Origin: Oscillibacter sp. MSJ-31
GTDB lineage: Bacteria; Bacillota; Clostridia; Oscillospirales; Oscillospiraceae
DNA: 64,000 nt
Direction of reading: 5' to 3'
Assembly (NCBI RefSeq): GCF_018918025.1
Contig: NZ_JAHLPT010000013.1
Span: 1-64,000, forward strand
A program made the position numbers and the translations under genes. Under the pieces are notes generated by a model, which was given only the letters and a program-made list of their open reading frames with translations, was not told where the DNA came from and did not search any database. Positions 1-6,999 of this stretch are shown in pieces (the stretch's first letter is position 1; each line of letters starts with the position of its first letter).

Positions 1-260
1 GAGGAAAATGTGCCCCTGTCGGCGTTGAGACCCCAGCTCTCCCAGAATTCGTCCTCGAAGTAGTTATAGCAGCCCCACGCGCGTCCGGTCTCATCCAACT
101 CCGGCGGATAGAGCAGGCGGATGCGGTGGCCGAAAAGTCCCACCTCGTCCACGGACATCATGCCGCCCGCATGGAGCAGACGGAGCATCTGCCGCGCGTA
201 TTCCGCGCGCCGGTTCTCCGGAACGTCCATTTCCCCGATATAGTCTGCAAAGGTCCCCAT
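1..260 (-). CDS. Hypothetical protein, 3' end cut by window edge
   Basis: The minus strand is open from an ATG at 260 to the window edge, giving 86 residues that begin MGTFADYIGEMDVPENRR and include a GGMMSVDE stretch and a YNYFEDEFWESW segment. A GGGAGG ribosome site lies about six bases upstream of the ATG. The composition (acidic, aromatic-rich, no signal peptide, no membrane segment) suggests a small soluble cytoplasmic protein. I do not recognise a characterised family. The next gene is divergent, so this protein is probably expressed on its own or with genes outside the window. The stop codon is not in the window. Confidence 0.7.
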   Translation of the reverse strand, partial: MGTFADYIGEMDVPENRRAEYARQMLRLLHAGGMMSVDEVGLFGHRIRLLYPPELDETGRAWGCYNYFEDEFWESWGLNADRGTFS

Positions 261-446
261 AAGCCTATCCTCCCGTGTTTTCTTTCAGCATAACACGGGG
301 CAGGGGAGACGTCATTGGAGCCATGGTATAATAAGGTGCGCTCTTTTCTGTCGGCACCATTCAGACAAAATATTTTATGACAATGCGAAAAGCCTTTGAA
401 ATAAAGGCTTTTGAAAAAGTCAATTACATTGATAGAGCTATCTTTT

Positions 447-491
447 ATACCACACACAATGGTTGATATTCTGTGGCTTGTGTGGTATCAT
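447..491 (+). promoter_or_regulatory. Promoter with overlapping inverted repeat (operator candidate)
   Basis: A perfect 10-base inverted repeat, ATACCACACA (447-456) and TGTGTGGTAT (479-488), brackets a promoter-like pair TTGATA (463-468), 17-base spacer, TATCAT (486-491). The right arm overlaps the -10 element, the arrangement expected of an autoregulatory operator. The ribosome site GAGGTGA follows within about 12 bases, so the leader would be very short. Confidence 0.5.
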
Positions 492-509
492 CAGCTTGAG
501 GTGAGAGCG

Positions 510-806
510 ATGCTGATCGATTCCGTGGTTCAGCGGGAGGCTGTTCGCAACAAACAGATGATACTTCAATATGAGTCCCTGATTGGGGAGCTTCCCAAAG
601 GGTCGATTACCTGCCGTAAAAACGGATATTACTATCTCAGATACCGCGAAGGCGGCAAACTGTATGACAGGTACATTGGCAAGAGCGCAGAAAAGGTTGA
701 TGCAATCCGCGAAAAACTCGCTCTCCGAAAGCACTGTACGGAAATGCTCTCCGCATTAAAACGTGAACAAAAGACCATTCATAGACTGTTGGAGGAACTT
801 GCATGA
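510..806 (+). CDS. Small DUF6788-like protein, first gene of a DUF3990 toxin-antitoxin-like operon
   Basis: The ATG at 510 has a GAGGTGA ribosome site and gives a 98-residue protein; the longer upstream reading frame has no ribosome site. The middle (GSITCRKNGYYYLRYREGGK) is a short beta-rich element followed by a YIGK stretch and a charged helical C-terminus, the pattern of DUF6788-type small proteins that interpret a repeated Y-x-Y/G-K module. Its stop overlaps the next start (ATGA), so it is translationally coupled to the DUF3990 protein. By position it could be an antitoxin or the operon's DNA-binding regulator, but that is inference. The palindrome around its promoter supports autoregulation. 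Confidence 0.7.
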   Translation: MLIDSVVQREAVRNKQMILQYESLIGELPKGSITCRKNGYYYLRYREGGKLYDRYIGKSAEKVDAIREKLALRKHCTEMLSALKREQKTIHRLLEELA

Positions 807-1297
807 TCATTTATCACGGAAGTACGGTACTCGTTGAAAAACCGGAGATCCGCACCGGCGATTCGTTCCTTGATTTTGGAAACGGCTTTTATACTACGAC
901 AGATGAAGGTCAGGCGGAACGTTGGGCGAAAACCAAAATGCGGAGAGAGCGTAAAAGCGTTGGGTATGTTTCAATATACGGATTTGACTTTGAACTGGCG
1001 AAGGAGCAGACAGCAATCTATCGCTTTGACCATGCCGACATGGAATGGCTGCAATTCGTTGTCAGAAACCGTCGCGGCGAAATGCCGGAAAATGCATTCG
1101 ATATGCATATCGGCCCGGTAGCGGACGATAATGTTTACCGATCTATCCGACTTTTTGAAACCGGTGTGCTGGATGCGGACGAAACGGTGAAGCGGCTGAA
1201 AACAGAGGTTTTGCAGGATCAATGGACATTCCATACGAAAAAAATACTGTCCTTTGTTCATTTTATTGATTCAAAAGAAATCAGAGCGGAGGAATGA
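803..1297 (+). CDS. DUF3990 family protein, probable ADP-ribosyltransferase-fold toxin
   Basis: This 164-residue protein starts MIIYHGSTVLVEKPEI and continues with a DFGNGFYTTTDEGQAERWA segment, the characteristic DUF3990 opening (an H-G at the first strand, then F-G-x-G-F-Y-T-T). These positions resemble the NAD-binding H/R and the Y/F-turn-S/T elements of the ADP-ribosyltransferase fold, so NAD-dependent modification of a cellular target is a reasonable family-based guess. It has no signal peptide or membrane segment and probably acts in the cytoplasm. It overlaps the previous gene by four bases and is followed by two tiny genes in the same operon, a toxin-antitoxin-like layout. Confidence 0.8.
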   Translation: MIIYHGSTVLVEKPEIRTGDSFLDFGNGFYTTTDEGQAERWAKTKMRRERKSVGYVSIYGFDFELAKEQTAIYRFDHADMEWLQFVVRNRRGEMPENAFDMHIGPVADDNVYRSIRLFETGVLDADETVKRLKTEVLQDQWTFHTKKILSFVHFIDSKEIRAEE

Positions 1298-1301
1298 TGA
1301 T

Positions 1302-1538
1302 ATGGGACAGGAACAATTTGCCGCAATCATGCCCTACATCAGCGCCGATCTTGTTGGGATGATTGTCAAAAAGAAAAACATATCCGAGCCTGATGCGGTT
1401 ACAAAGCTGTATAACTCAAAGCTGTACGCCGCTCTTGAGCAGGAGGATACAAAGGTCTGGCAATACAGCACGGATATGCTGTATTCCCTCCTTGAGCAGG
1501 AAGAAAGAACAGGGGAAATCGAATTTCCCGATGTGTGA
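1302..1538 (+). CDS. Small hypothetical protein in DUF3990 operon
   Basis: The chosen ATG at 1302 follows GGAGG at 1288-1292 and gives 78 residues (MGQEQFAAIMPYISAD...). The protein is helical and acidic and ends EERTGEIEFPDV. I do not recognise a characterised family. It sits between the DUF3990 and DUF3791 genes, with only a few bases on the upstream side, so it is very likely an accessory subunit or antitoxin of the same module. The upstream in-frame ATG at 1254 lies inside the DUF3990 gene and has no ribosome site. Confidence 0.7.
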   Translation: MGQEQFAAIMPYISADLVGMIVKKKNISEPDAVTKLYNSKLYAALEQEDTKVWQYSTDMLYSLLEQEERTGEIEFPDV

Positions 1539-1550
1539 GGAGGCGCAAAT

Positions 1551-1766
1551 ATGAGCAAGGAGACTGCTTTTGCTGTGTTTTGCCTTGAAAGCTATAAGGT
1601 TTATAAGTCCCTGACGGGCAAACAAACGGCAGAATTGTTTCGCCGCTACGGTGTGTTTGACTATCTGAACGAGTTTTACGATGTCCTTCATACGACAGGG
1701 TATCAATATATCAACCATGACATTGATATCTACCTGAAGTCTCGCAACGCCGTGATTCCGGCATGA
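1551..1766 (+). CDS. DUF3791 family small protein, candidate antitoxin
   Basis: This 71-residue protein (MSKETAFAVFCLESYKVYK...) has the DUF3791 pattern: a short helix ending in a ...ESYK element, a K-x-x-A-E-L-F segment, then LHTTGYQYI and a C-terminal D-I-x-x-Y-L helix. DUF3791 genes commonly accompany DUF3990 genes, which supports a toxin-antitoxin assignment. It follows the previous gene by 12 bases with its own GAGGAGG-type ribosome site. The last 67 bases around its stop codon are repeated, with one mismatch, at 5023-5089, where only the tail of a second copy survives. Confidence 0.75.
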   Translation: MSKETAFAVFCLESYKVYKSLTGKQTAELFRRYGVFDYLNEFYDVLHTTGYQYINHDIDIYLKSRNAVIPA

Positions 1767-1968
1767 TGTAAAAAGATGTGAACTACCTGCGACTGAAGTC
1801 GCAGGCATCCGGCAGCGAGATTTTATCACTGCCGTCACTTTTCCTGATTAACCAGACTGACAGGATGGTTTCCGGCCATCCCTGCTTGCAGTACATGGTC
1901 CTTAGCCCAGGCGTCCCAACCGATTCTCGGTTAAGGAAGGCAGCATCGGGAAGGGGAGGATCCATTGA

Positions 1969-2373
1969 AGCTGTATGGCCGAGCCGTTTATCTGCGTAGG
2001 GATCGACGGATATTCCTTTTCCTATGATAAGCTACACACAAAGACCAATCCTCACCCGCGCAACTTTGCTACCTTCCCGCAGTTCTTCCAGACCGTCCGT
2101 GAAAAACAGCTTATGTCCATACAGGATGCCGTCTATAAGGCGACTGCGCTTCCGGCACAGATTCTCGGCCTGTGCGACCGCGGGCAGTTGAAAAAGGGGA
2201 TGGCTGCGGACATAACGATATTTGATAGAGAGCGAATCGCAAGCTGTTCAACATATCTGGATTCAAAGGTTCGTCCAGTGGGAGTCCCGTATGTCTTTGT
2301 CGGCGGCAAGCTGGCATACTGCGATGGTCGCACCGTCGATTTCCATTTCGGCAAGGTGCTACTTCATCTGTAA
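1969..2373 (+). pseudogene. C-terminal remnant of an N-acyl-D-amino-acid deacylase
   Basis: About 132 codons encode the end of a D-aminoacylase/amidohydrolase: an IDGYS element, PHPRNFATFPQFF, then LPAQILGLCDRGQLKKGMAAD and the closing beta-strands ADITIFDRE...YVFVGGKLAY. These are the conserved C-terminal landmarks of the family, which is normally over 450 residues. The N-terminal three quarters with the metal-binding HxH and the catalytic barrel are absent, and an in-frame stop at 1966 precedes the fragment, so it cannot be functional. The sequence from 1770 to 1968 holds nothing I can recognise. Confidence 0.75.
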
Positions 2374-2445
2374 CTGTCGGGGCTATGCCATATACAATGC
2401 GTCTATCGGTTGGATCACGGGCAGTTCCTCGAAAGCGTCCATAAC

Positions 2446-2474
2446 AAAACAGCGAGGCAATGCCTCGCTGTTTT
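2446..2474. terminator. Bidirectional terminator
   Basis: A perfect inverted repeat, AAAACAGCGAGGCA and TGCCTCGCTGTTTT around a single central base, gives a GC stem with A-run and T-run flanks. It lies between the decayed plus-strand gene and the convergent receiver gene and would stop transcription in both directions. Confidence 0.8.
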
Positions 2475-2593
2475 GCTTGCCCGGGAGAGATCTCTTCCTG
2501 CAGAAGGTCTGCTAAACGCTGCCTCGGTCCGAGGCGCGGCTCTATAAAAAGCGAATGGTCTGTCTGCAAAAAAATCTGAATGGAATTCAAAGA

Positions 2594-2968
2594 TCACGAT
2601 CTCCCCAAAATGTGATCCATTCTGCGTAATAAAAATTTATGACTGAACGGCTTTGGCAGATAGCATGCCGCGCCCAATGCAAAAAACTCTTCGCGCAGGC
2701 GGTTTGACACTCTTGCCGAAATGATGATCGTGCGCAGAGCAAGCTTCTGACGGCCCAGCTCACGCATGACCTCTGCACCATTCACATCCGGAAGATCCGG
2801 ATCCATGATCAAAAGCGCCGGCTGTCTTTCTCGAACAGAGCGCAGAATATCCCATCCCTTTTTTGTCCGCACGACCCGATAGTTTTCGCGCAGCGCGATG
2901 GATTCCTGCAAGAGACCGCAAAAGGCTTCGTTGGCATCCGCCAACAGAATGTCATGACAATGCTTCAT
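2594..2968 (-). CDS. Stand-alone Spo0A-like response regulator receiver
   Basis: This 124-residue protein is a single CheY-fold domain with no output domain. It has one acidic residue in the N-terminal metal pocket (LLADANEAF), the phosphoacceptor region LIMDPDLPDVNG, a switch serine in IIISAR and the invariant lysine in YLPKPF. The DANEAFCGLL opening and GAxxYLPKPF end resemble the Spo0A receiver. Such orphan receivers act as phosphate sinks or bind partner proteins. It lies 39 bases downstream of an XRE gene on the same strand and was probably cotranscribed with it. A free-standing Spo0A DNA-binding domain occurs at 14702-15064. Confidence 0.8.
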   Translation of the reverse strand: MKHCHDILLADANEAFCGLLQESIALRENYRVVRTKKGWDILRSVRERQPALLIMDPDLPDVNGAEVMRELGRQKLALRTIIISARVSNRLREEFFALGAACYLPKPFSHKFLLRRMDHILGRS

Positions 2969-3007
2969 ACATATCTTCCTATCCTAATTTTTTGAATCAA
3001 ATAGTAT

Positions 3008-3319
3008 TTACGTACACAGTGCGGCAGGCGGTGCTTCTTCTGCCTCCATCAGGCCATCTTCTTCATTCTCACAGAGCTCGCGCCGAAGCGCACAAAGCGT
3101 ATCTCTCACCGCTTGGTCGTTCAGTTCGTCCAAAAGCAGCAGAAGAAAAACCAGACTTGTCGCAGACAGGCAGTATTTCCCTCGCTCCAGATCACTGTAT
3201 GCACGGCTCGTGATGTGAAGGCGTTCTGCCATTTCTTCCTGTGAAAGCCGAAGCTTGCGCCGCAGGTCACGGGCTGACCGGGAAAAGAAATTCCGGATCA
3301 GCCGCTTGTAATATCCCAT
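3008..3319 (-). CDS. XRE-family helix-turn-helix regulator
   Basis: The 103-residue protein has a Cro/C1-type helix-turn-helix in residues 15-55: LRRKLRLSQEEMAERLHIT then SRAYSDLERGK, the classic scaffold with SQ in helix 2 and the D-L-E-R-G closing turn. The C-terminal part is leucine-rich and acidic and may mediate dimerisation or contact with the neighbouring receiver. A GGAG element precedes the ATG. It is the first gene of a two-gene unit with the orphan receiver. The target is not evident. Confidence 0.85.
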   Translation of the reverse strand: MGYYKRLIRNFFSRSARDLRRKLRLSQEEMAERLHITSRAYSDLERGKYCLSATSLVFLLLLLDELNDQAVRDTLCALRRELCENEEDGLMEAEEAPPAALCT

Positions 3320-3494
3320 ATGATAAGATCTCCGTTTCTTTGAGGAATTCTACGGAAATCTTACTCAGTGCCGAAGTGCGCTTCCATGAAGTACACTTCC
3401 TAATATTGAAATTTCCTTTTCCTTCCATATCATTTTAACATCCTTAAGAAAACGCTTTCCGGAACGTTTCCGACTATCCGGTCCCACATGCAAG

Positions 3495-3540
3495 AAAAAT
3501 GCTGCACATCCTCACGGTCAAAGCCGCAAGGATGTGCAGC
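3495..3540 (-). terminator. Terminator of the DUF4143 ATPase gene
   Basis: GCTGCACATCCT (3501-3512) pairs with AGGATGTGCAGC (3529-3540). Read on the minus strand the stem is followed by a T-run (A-run at 3495-3499 on the plus strand), directly after the stop of the minus-strand gene at 3562. Confidence 0.85.
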
Positions 3541-3561
3541 GCATGATTCTGCGATCCGTAT

Positions 3562-4761
3562 TCACCATTCTTCGGCAAGCAAAAAGTCTGCAAGATGAAC
3601 GATTTTGATGCCGTTTTCGATACCGGTATCCATTTCATTGAGCGTAACGACATATTTGGGGTAATGGTCGCGGATCTCCATCAGGTTTCCGACCTCGCGG
3701 TCAGAAGTCTCCGGAATCCGGACACAGACCTGCACATAGATACGTTCGTCGCGGCGTGTGGCCACAAAGTCGATTTCCTTTGTATCATTCTTGCCGATGA
3801 AAACATCGTAACCGCGGCGCTTCAGTTCAAGAAACACGATATTTTCCATTGCGCCGTCCAGCATTTTCCGGTTGTACCCCAGCAGCGCATATTTCAGGGA
3901 AACATCGGCAAGGTAATACTTTTCCTGCGTTTTCAGGATGCTCTTGCCTTGCAGGTCATAGCGCTCGCAGGGGTAGATAATAAACGCCTGCTCCAGCCAG
4001 CGCAGGTAGTTATAGATGCTCTCCACCGAAACCTTGCGATGCTCGCTCTTTAAGAATGTGGAGATAGCGTTCGCAGAAAAGGTTTTGCCCATATTCTCGA
4101 TGATATATTTTACCACGCGGTCAAAAAGGTCGTGCTTATTGATGCGGTGGCGCTTGACAATATCGCGGGAAACCACGGTGTGATAGATGCCGTTGACGAT
4201 CTGATAGGCGCTTTGCTCGTCGTACTCATTGAGCGCCACGATAGGGAAGCCACCGAAGCGGATATAATCTTCCAGCAGCTCCCTGCGGGATAATGAGCTG
4301 TCCTGTTTGAACGCAAAGTATTCCTTGAACGACAGCGTATAGACCGGGATAGAAACATAGCGTCCGGTCAGATAGGTCGAGATCTCGCCGGACATGAGCT
4401 TGGAATTGGAGCCGGTCACATAGATGTCGGCATCCGCACTTTCCAACAGGCTGTTGACCGCCTTCTCCCAGCCGGTGATCTCCTGAATCTCGTCCAGCAG
4501 AAGATAGCAGTGTCCCTTGCCCACCATGGCAGCGGTCAGCTCGTCATACATCTGCTTGGCGGTGATGTTCTCGGGAATATCCATCTCCGTGTACCGCTTG
4601 CAGACGATCTGGTCCCCCCCAATACCGCGCCGCAGCAGTTCCTCTCTCAGCATCTCAAAGATCGTAGACTTGCCACAGCGACGGATACCGGCAAGTATCT
4701 TGATGAGCGGCTTGTCGATAAAAGGCTCAAGTGCCTCAATATAATCCGGCCTGTTGATCAT
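3562..4761 (-). CDS. AAA ATPase with DUF4143 C-terminal domain
   Basis: This is a 399-residue ATP-binding protein of the AAA_14/DUF4143 family. The Walker A motif is GIRRCGKST near residue 25, Walker B is YLLLDEIQE near residue 90, and a sensor-like YVTGSNSKL follows. The C-terminal half carries the DUF4143 EYF/GGFP element and ends in an endonuclease-like segment with KEIDFVA and V-Q-V strands, reminiscent of the PD-(D/E)xK fold. The family is abundant in gut Firmicutes and is usually mobile or accessory; its cellular role is not established. GGGAGG lies upstream of the ATG. A second member lies at 39030-40331, and a tail of a third is found at 26481-26533. Confidence 0.9.
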   Translation of the reverse strand: MINRPDYIEALEPFIDKPLIKILAGIRRCGKSTIFEMLREELLRRGIGGDQIVCKRYTEMDIPENITAKQMYDELTAAMVGKGHCYLLLDEIQEITGWEKAVNSLLESADADIYVTGSNSKLMSGEISTYLTGRYVSIPVYTLSFKEYFAFKQDSSLSRRELLEDYIRFGGFPIVALNEYDEQSAYQIVNGIYHTVVSRDIVKRHRINKHDLFDRVVKYIIENMGKTFSANAISTFLKSEHRKVSVESIYNYLRWLEQAFIIYPCERYDLQGKSILKTQEKYYLADVSLKYALLGYNRKMLDGAMENIVFLELKRRGYDVFIGKNDTKEIDFVATRRDERIYVQVCVRIPETSDREVGNLMEIRDHYPKYVVTLNEMDTGIENGIKIVHLADFLLAEEW

Positions 4762-4964
4762 CGTATCGCCTCCCTCACAGTTGTTAGTATAACCGAAATA
4801 ACCGCTATTTTCAATAAGTTTTTAAGGTTTAGCAAGAAAAATCATCAAGCGGTTAGGAGATCAACGAGGGCTGTGCGGCATGAAAAAAGCGAAGCACCTC
4901 TGCCAGCATATCACTCAGCGGAGGTACTCTGATCTTTTCGATATGATAGTTTGTTGGGACTTCG

Positions 4965-5089
4965 CTAATTTCTCAGCATCAGCGCAAACGCATCGAAGTA
5001 GCGAAGCATATCGTTATCGTTGTCAATATATCAACCGTGACATTGATATCTACCTGAAGTCTCGCAACGCCGTGATTCCGGCATGATGT
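4965..5089. pseudogene. Composite scar: two divergent gene tails joined
   Basis: Bases 4965-5021 are identical to 5941-5997, the last 57 bases (minus strand, beginning exactly at the stop codon) of the DUF5674-partner gene. Bases 5023-5089 match 1703-1769, the end of the DUF3791 gene, with one mismatch and including the stop codon. The two tails point away from each other and are joined at 5022, as if a deletion had removed the 5' parts of two divergently transcribed accessory genes. No complete gene is left. Bases 4762-4964 and 5090-5214 contain nothing recognisable. Confidence 0.8.
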
Positions 5090-5214
5090 GCATACGGCGG
5101 TATAGCACTGCGTGCCATGCGTGGAAAGATCAAGACCGAGGAGAAACTGCGGGGCACCTCGAAAAGAGCGCTCAGCCCAAGGAGGAGAAATGGAATGAAC
5201 CCGAACGCTGAGCC

Positions 5215-5252
5215 GAAAAAAACCGCCGTACAGAATGACTTCCATACGGCGG
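5215..5252 (-). terminator. Terminator of the YafQ/DinJ operon
   Basis: CCGCCGTA (5223-5230) pairs with TACGGCGG (5245-5252), and on the minus strand the stem is followed by a run of seven T residues. It sits just after the toxin stop codon. Confidence 0.85.
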
Positions 5253-5258
5253 CAGGCG

Positions 5259-5549
5259 TTATTTTCCGAACAGGTCGCTGTGCGTCCCCGTGCGGGCCAA
5301 GATCAGCACCAGCACTTCATCCTCGATGCGGTAGATTAGCAGCCAATCCGGGAGGACATGACACTCACGGTGTCCGACCCAATTTCCGGTCAACGCGTGA
5401 TCCTTGTGCTTTTGGGGGAGTGTTTCGCCCATTGCAAGGGCGGCGATCACTTCCTCCAGCAGCTCGATTTTCAATCCGCGCTTCATGGCCATCTTGAAAT
5501 CCTTTTTAAACTGCGTGGTGGGCTTGACGGTGTATCTTGTCTTTCTCAT
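5259..5549 (-). CDS. yafQ: YafQ-type mRNA interferase toxin (RelE superfamily)
   Basis: The 96-residue protein starts MRKTRYTVKPTTQFKKDFKM, typical for YafQ, and has the conserved core L-P-x-K-x-x-D-H-x-L-x-G-N-W and the catalytic-side ECHVLPDWLLIYR and LARTGTHSDLF segments. YafQ toxins enter the ribosomal A site and cut mRNA; the H in HKDHAL, the H in ECHV and the terminal H-S-D-L-F are the expected catalytic and structural residues. The ATG overlaps the antitoxin stop by four bases, so translation is coupled. It lacks nothing expected and is likely functional. Confidence 0.92.
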   Translation of the reverse strand: MRKTRYTVKPTTQFKKDFKMAMKRGLKIELLEEVIAALAMGETLPQKHKDHALTGNWVGHRECHVLPDWLLIYRIEDEVLVLILARTGTHSDLFGK

Positions 5550-5824
5550 GCTTCCAGGTCTGCAAAGAGTTCATCCAGGTCGTTGTACCCCTTCACGGAC
5601 GGATCCTTTGCGATCCTTTCTGCCTCCAACATAGCGCTGATCGTTTCCTTGTTGGGCGGGTTGAGAGAGATGTCAAACGGGATACGACCCTCGCGGAGCG
5701 ACTGACGGACAAAGACATTGAACGCCGTGGACAGGTTCATGCCGAGTTCGCCAAAGAGCGCGTCAGCCTGTGCTTTCAAATCTGAATCCATACGGATGCT
5801 GATATTCGTGGTGGAGCCAGCCAT
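5546..5824 (-). CDS. dinJ: DinJ/RelB-type antitoxin
   Basis: The 92-residue protein from the ATG at 5824 (AAAGGGGATGG upstream) has an N-terminal ribbon-helix-helix, TTNISIRMDSDLKAQADALFGELGMN..., followed by an acidic toxin-binding tail ending YNDLDELFADLEA. This is the standard DinJ architecture: the RHH dimer binds the operon's operator and the C-terminus wraps the YafQ toxin. The longer in-frame start at 5893 was not used because it has no ribosome site. Confidence 0.92.
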   Translation of the reverse strand: MAGSTTNISIRMDSDLKAQADALFGELGMNLSTAFNVFVRQSLREGRIPFDISLNPPNKETISAMLEAERIAKDPSVKGYNDLDELFADLEA

Positions 5825-5940
5825 AAAACCATCCCCTTTCCTGCCGGCAAGTATAGTATATGCTGTTTGCACGGAGAAATCAATACTTTGCACGAATGAT
5901 TGCGTTAATTTTATTACAAGGGTTGCTTATAAGGTTTGCT

Positions 5941-6291
5941 CTAATTTCTCAGCATCAGCGCAAACGCATCGAAGTAGCGAAGCATATCGTTATCGTTAGA
6001 CAAGTACGCATTCTCTCCACAGTAGTAGTCACACACGACTTCGCGAAGCCTGCATAACTCATGGAGCGCGCCTGGATGGGCCCGTCGGGCTTCACCCGTC
6101 TGCGCCCATTGGATGCTCAAGTCGATCAGTTCCAGCGCTCTATCCAACGCACCGTTCATACGCTCGGTATTACCCTTGGTCTTCCAGCGGATCACTCTGG
6201 ATATCTCACTTCCGATGTTTCCCATTTGTTCCGCCAGCGACATATTCTCCCACCGACCACTTGCAAGCTCATGATGCATAAACTCGCTCAT
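5941..6291 (-). CDS. Helical-bundle hypothetical protein paired with DUF5674
   Basis: This 116-residue, mostly helical protein contains LAEQMGNIGSEISRVIRWK and a later LHELCRLREVVCDYY, a recurring family seen next to DUF5674 genes. I do not know its function; the regular helix pattern suggests a small bundle protein. It overlaps the DUF5674 gene by four bases (ATGA), so the two are translationally coupled. The last 57 bases are copied at 4965-5021 and another internal part of its tail (5974-6021) is copied at 26532-26579, so at least two further copies existed in this genome. Confidence 0.75.
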   Translation of the reverse strand: MSEFMHHELASGRWENMSLAEQMGNIGSEISRVIRWKTKGNTERMNGALDRALELIDLSIQWAQTGEARRAHPGALHELCRLREVVCDYYCGENAYLSNDNDMLRYFDAFALMLRN

Positions 6292-6626
6292 TCAAACCAC
6301 CTTCCTATGATCTCGCGGATCTTTTCGCGGATGGCAGGGTCATTGACGCCGCGGCCGCGGTTATTCTGCCGAGGGCGGATATTGATAAGAGAATCAAATT
6401 CGATAAAATCCTCTCCGTTTTCATCCGGGTAAAGGTTGATGCCCCAAAGCTGCTCCTGCCTGCTGCCATTTTCCAAAAGGAGCGTTTCTAAGTCAGCATG
6501 CAGCTCCGCATCAATTGCAACGATTTCTTTTTCAACGTCAACAACACCCTTTGTCATGTCACCGAAATAGTGTCCCGATATCTTAGCCAAATCTGCACGG
6601 CTGATTTTTTCGTTTACGATCTGCAC
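6288..6626 (-). CDS. DUF5674 family protein
   Basis: I place the start at a GTG (6626) because GGAGGAGG lies eight bases upstream and the protein then begins like family members (xQIVNEKISRADLAKI). The core shows the DUF5674 signature: GDMTKGVVDVEKEIVAID, AELHADLETLLLENGS, WGINLYPDENG and FIEFDSLINIRP. It is about 112 residues, the normal family size. The function is unknown. The alternation of acidic and histidine residues (ELHAD, EFDS) might bind metal, but this is speculation. The longer upstream reading frame to 6806 is AT-rich and probably leader. Confidence 0.8.
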   Translation of the reverse strand: MQIVNEKISRADLAKISGHYFGDMTKGVVDVEKEIVAIDAELHADLETLLLENGSRQEQLWGINLYPDENGEDFIEFDSLINIRPRQNNRGRGVNDPAIREKIREIIGRWFE

Positions 6627-6999
6627 GAATTCATCCTCCTCCGATTTGCTTATGGTGTTGTAATTATAGCAGAACTCGGCTCCATATACAATGAGTTTGT
6701 AATACCGACTACAATAAATAATGTTTACCTCACATTTTTGTTCCGTTTTCATAACAAAAATGTTTTGCTTTTGCAGATTATTCTTATAGCGACGGTCATG
6801 TTCCATCTTGCATAGAACAGGTCTTTTGCAAAAGCTCTTTCAACCGCTTGCACTACGGCGCAGGAGTGTAATAAAATAAATGTGCAACAAATCAGCAAAT
6901 AGGATTTCACGCACAGAAAATGTAGAATACAAAGGCGGGGGAAGTCGCAGCCGCGTATGGATACGGGCAGCGATGCCGCCGCAAGGGGAGGGCAGAGGG

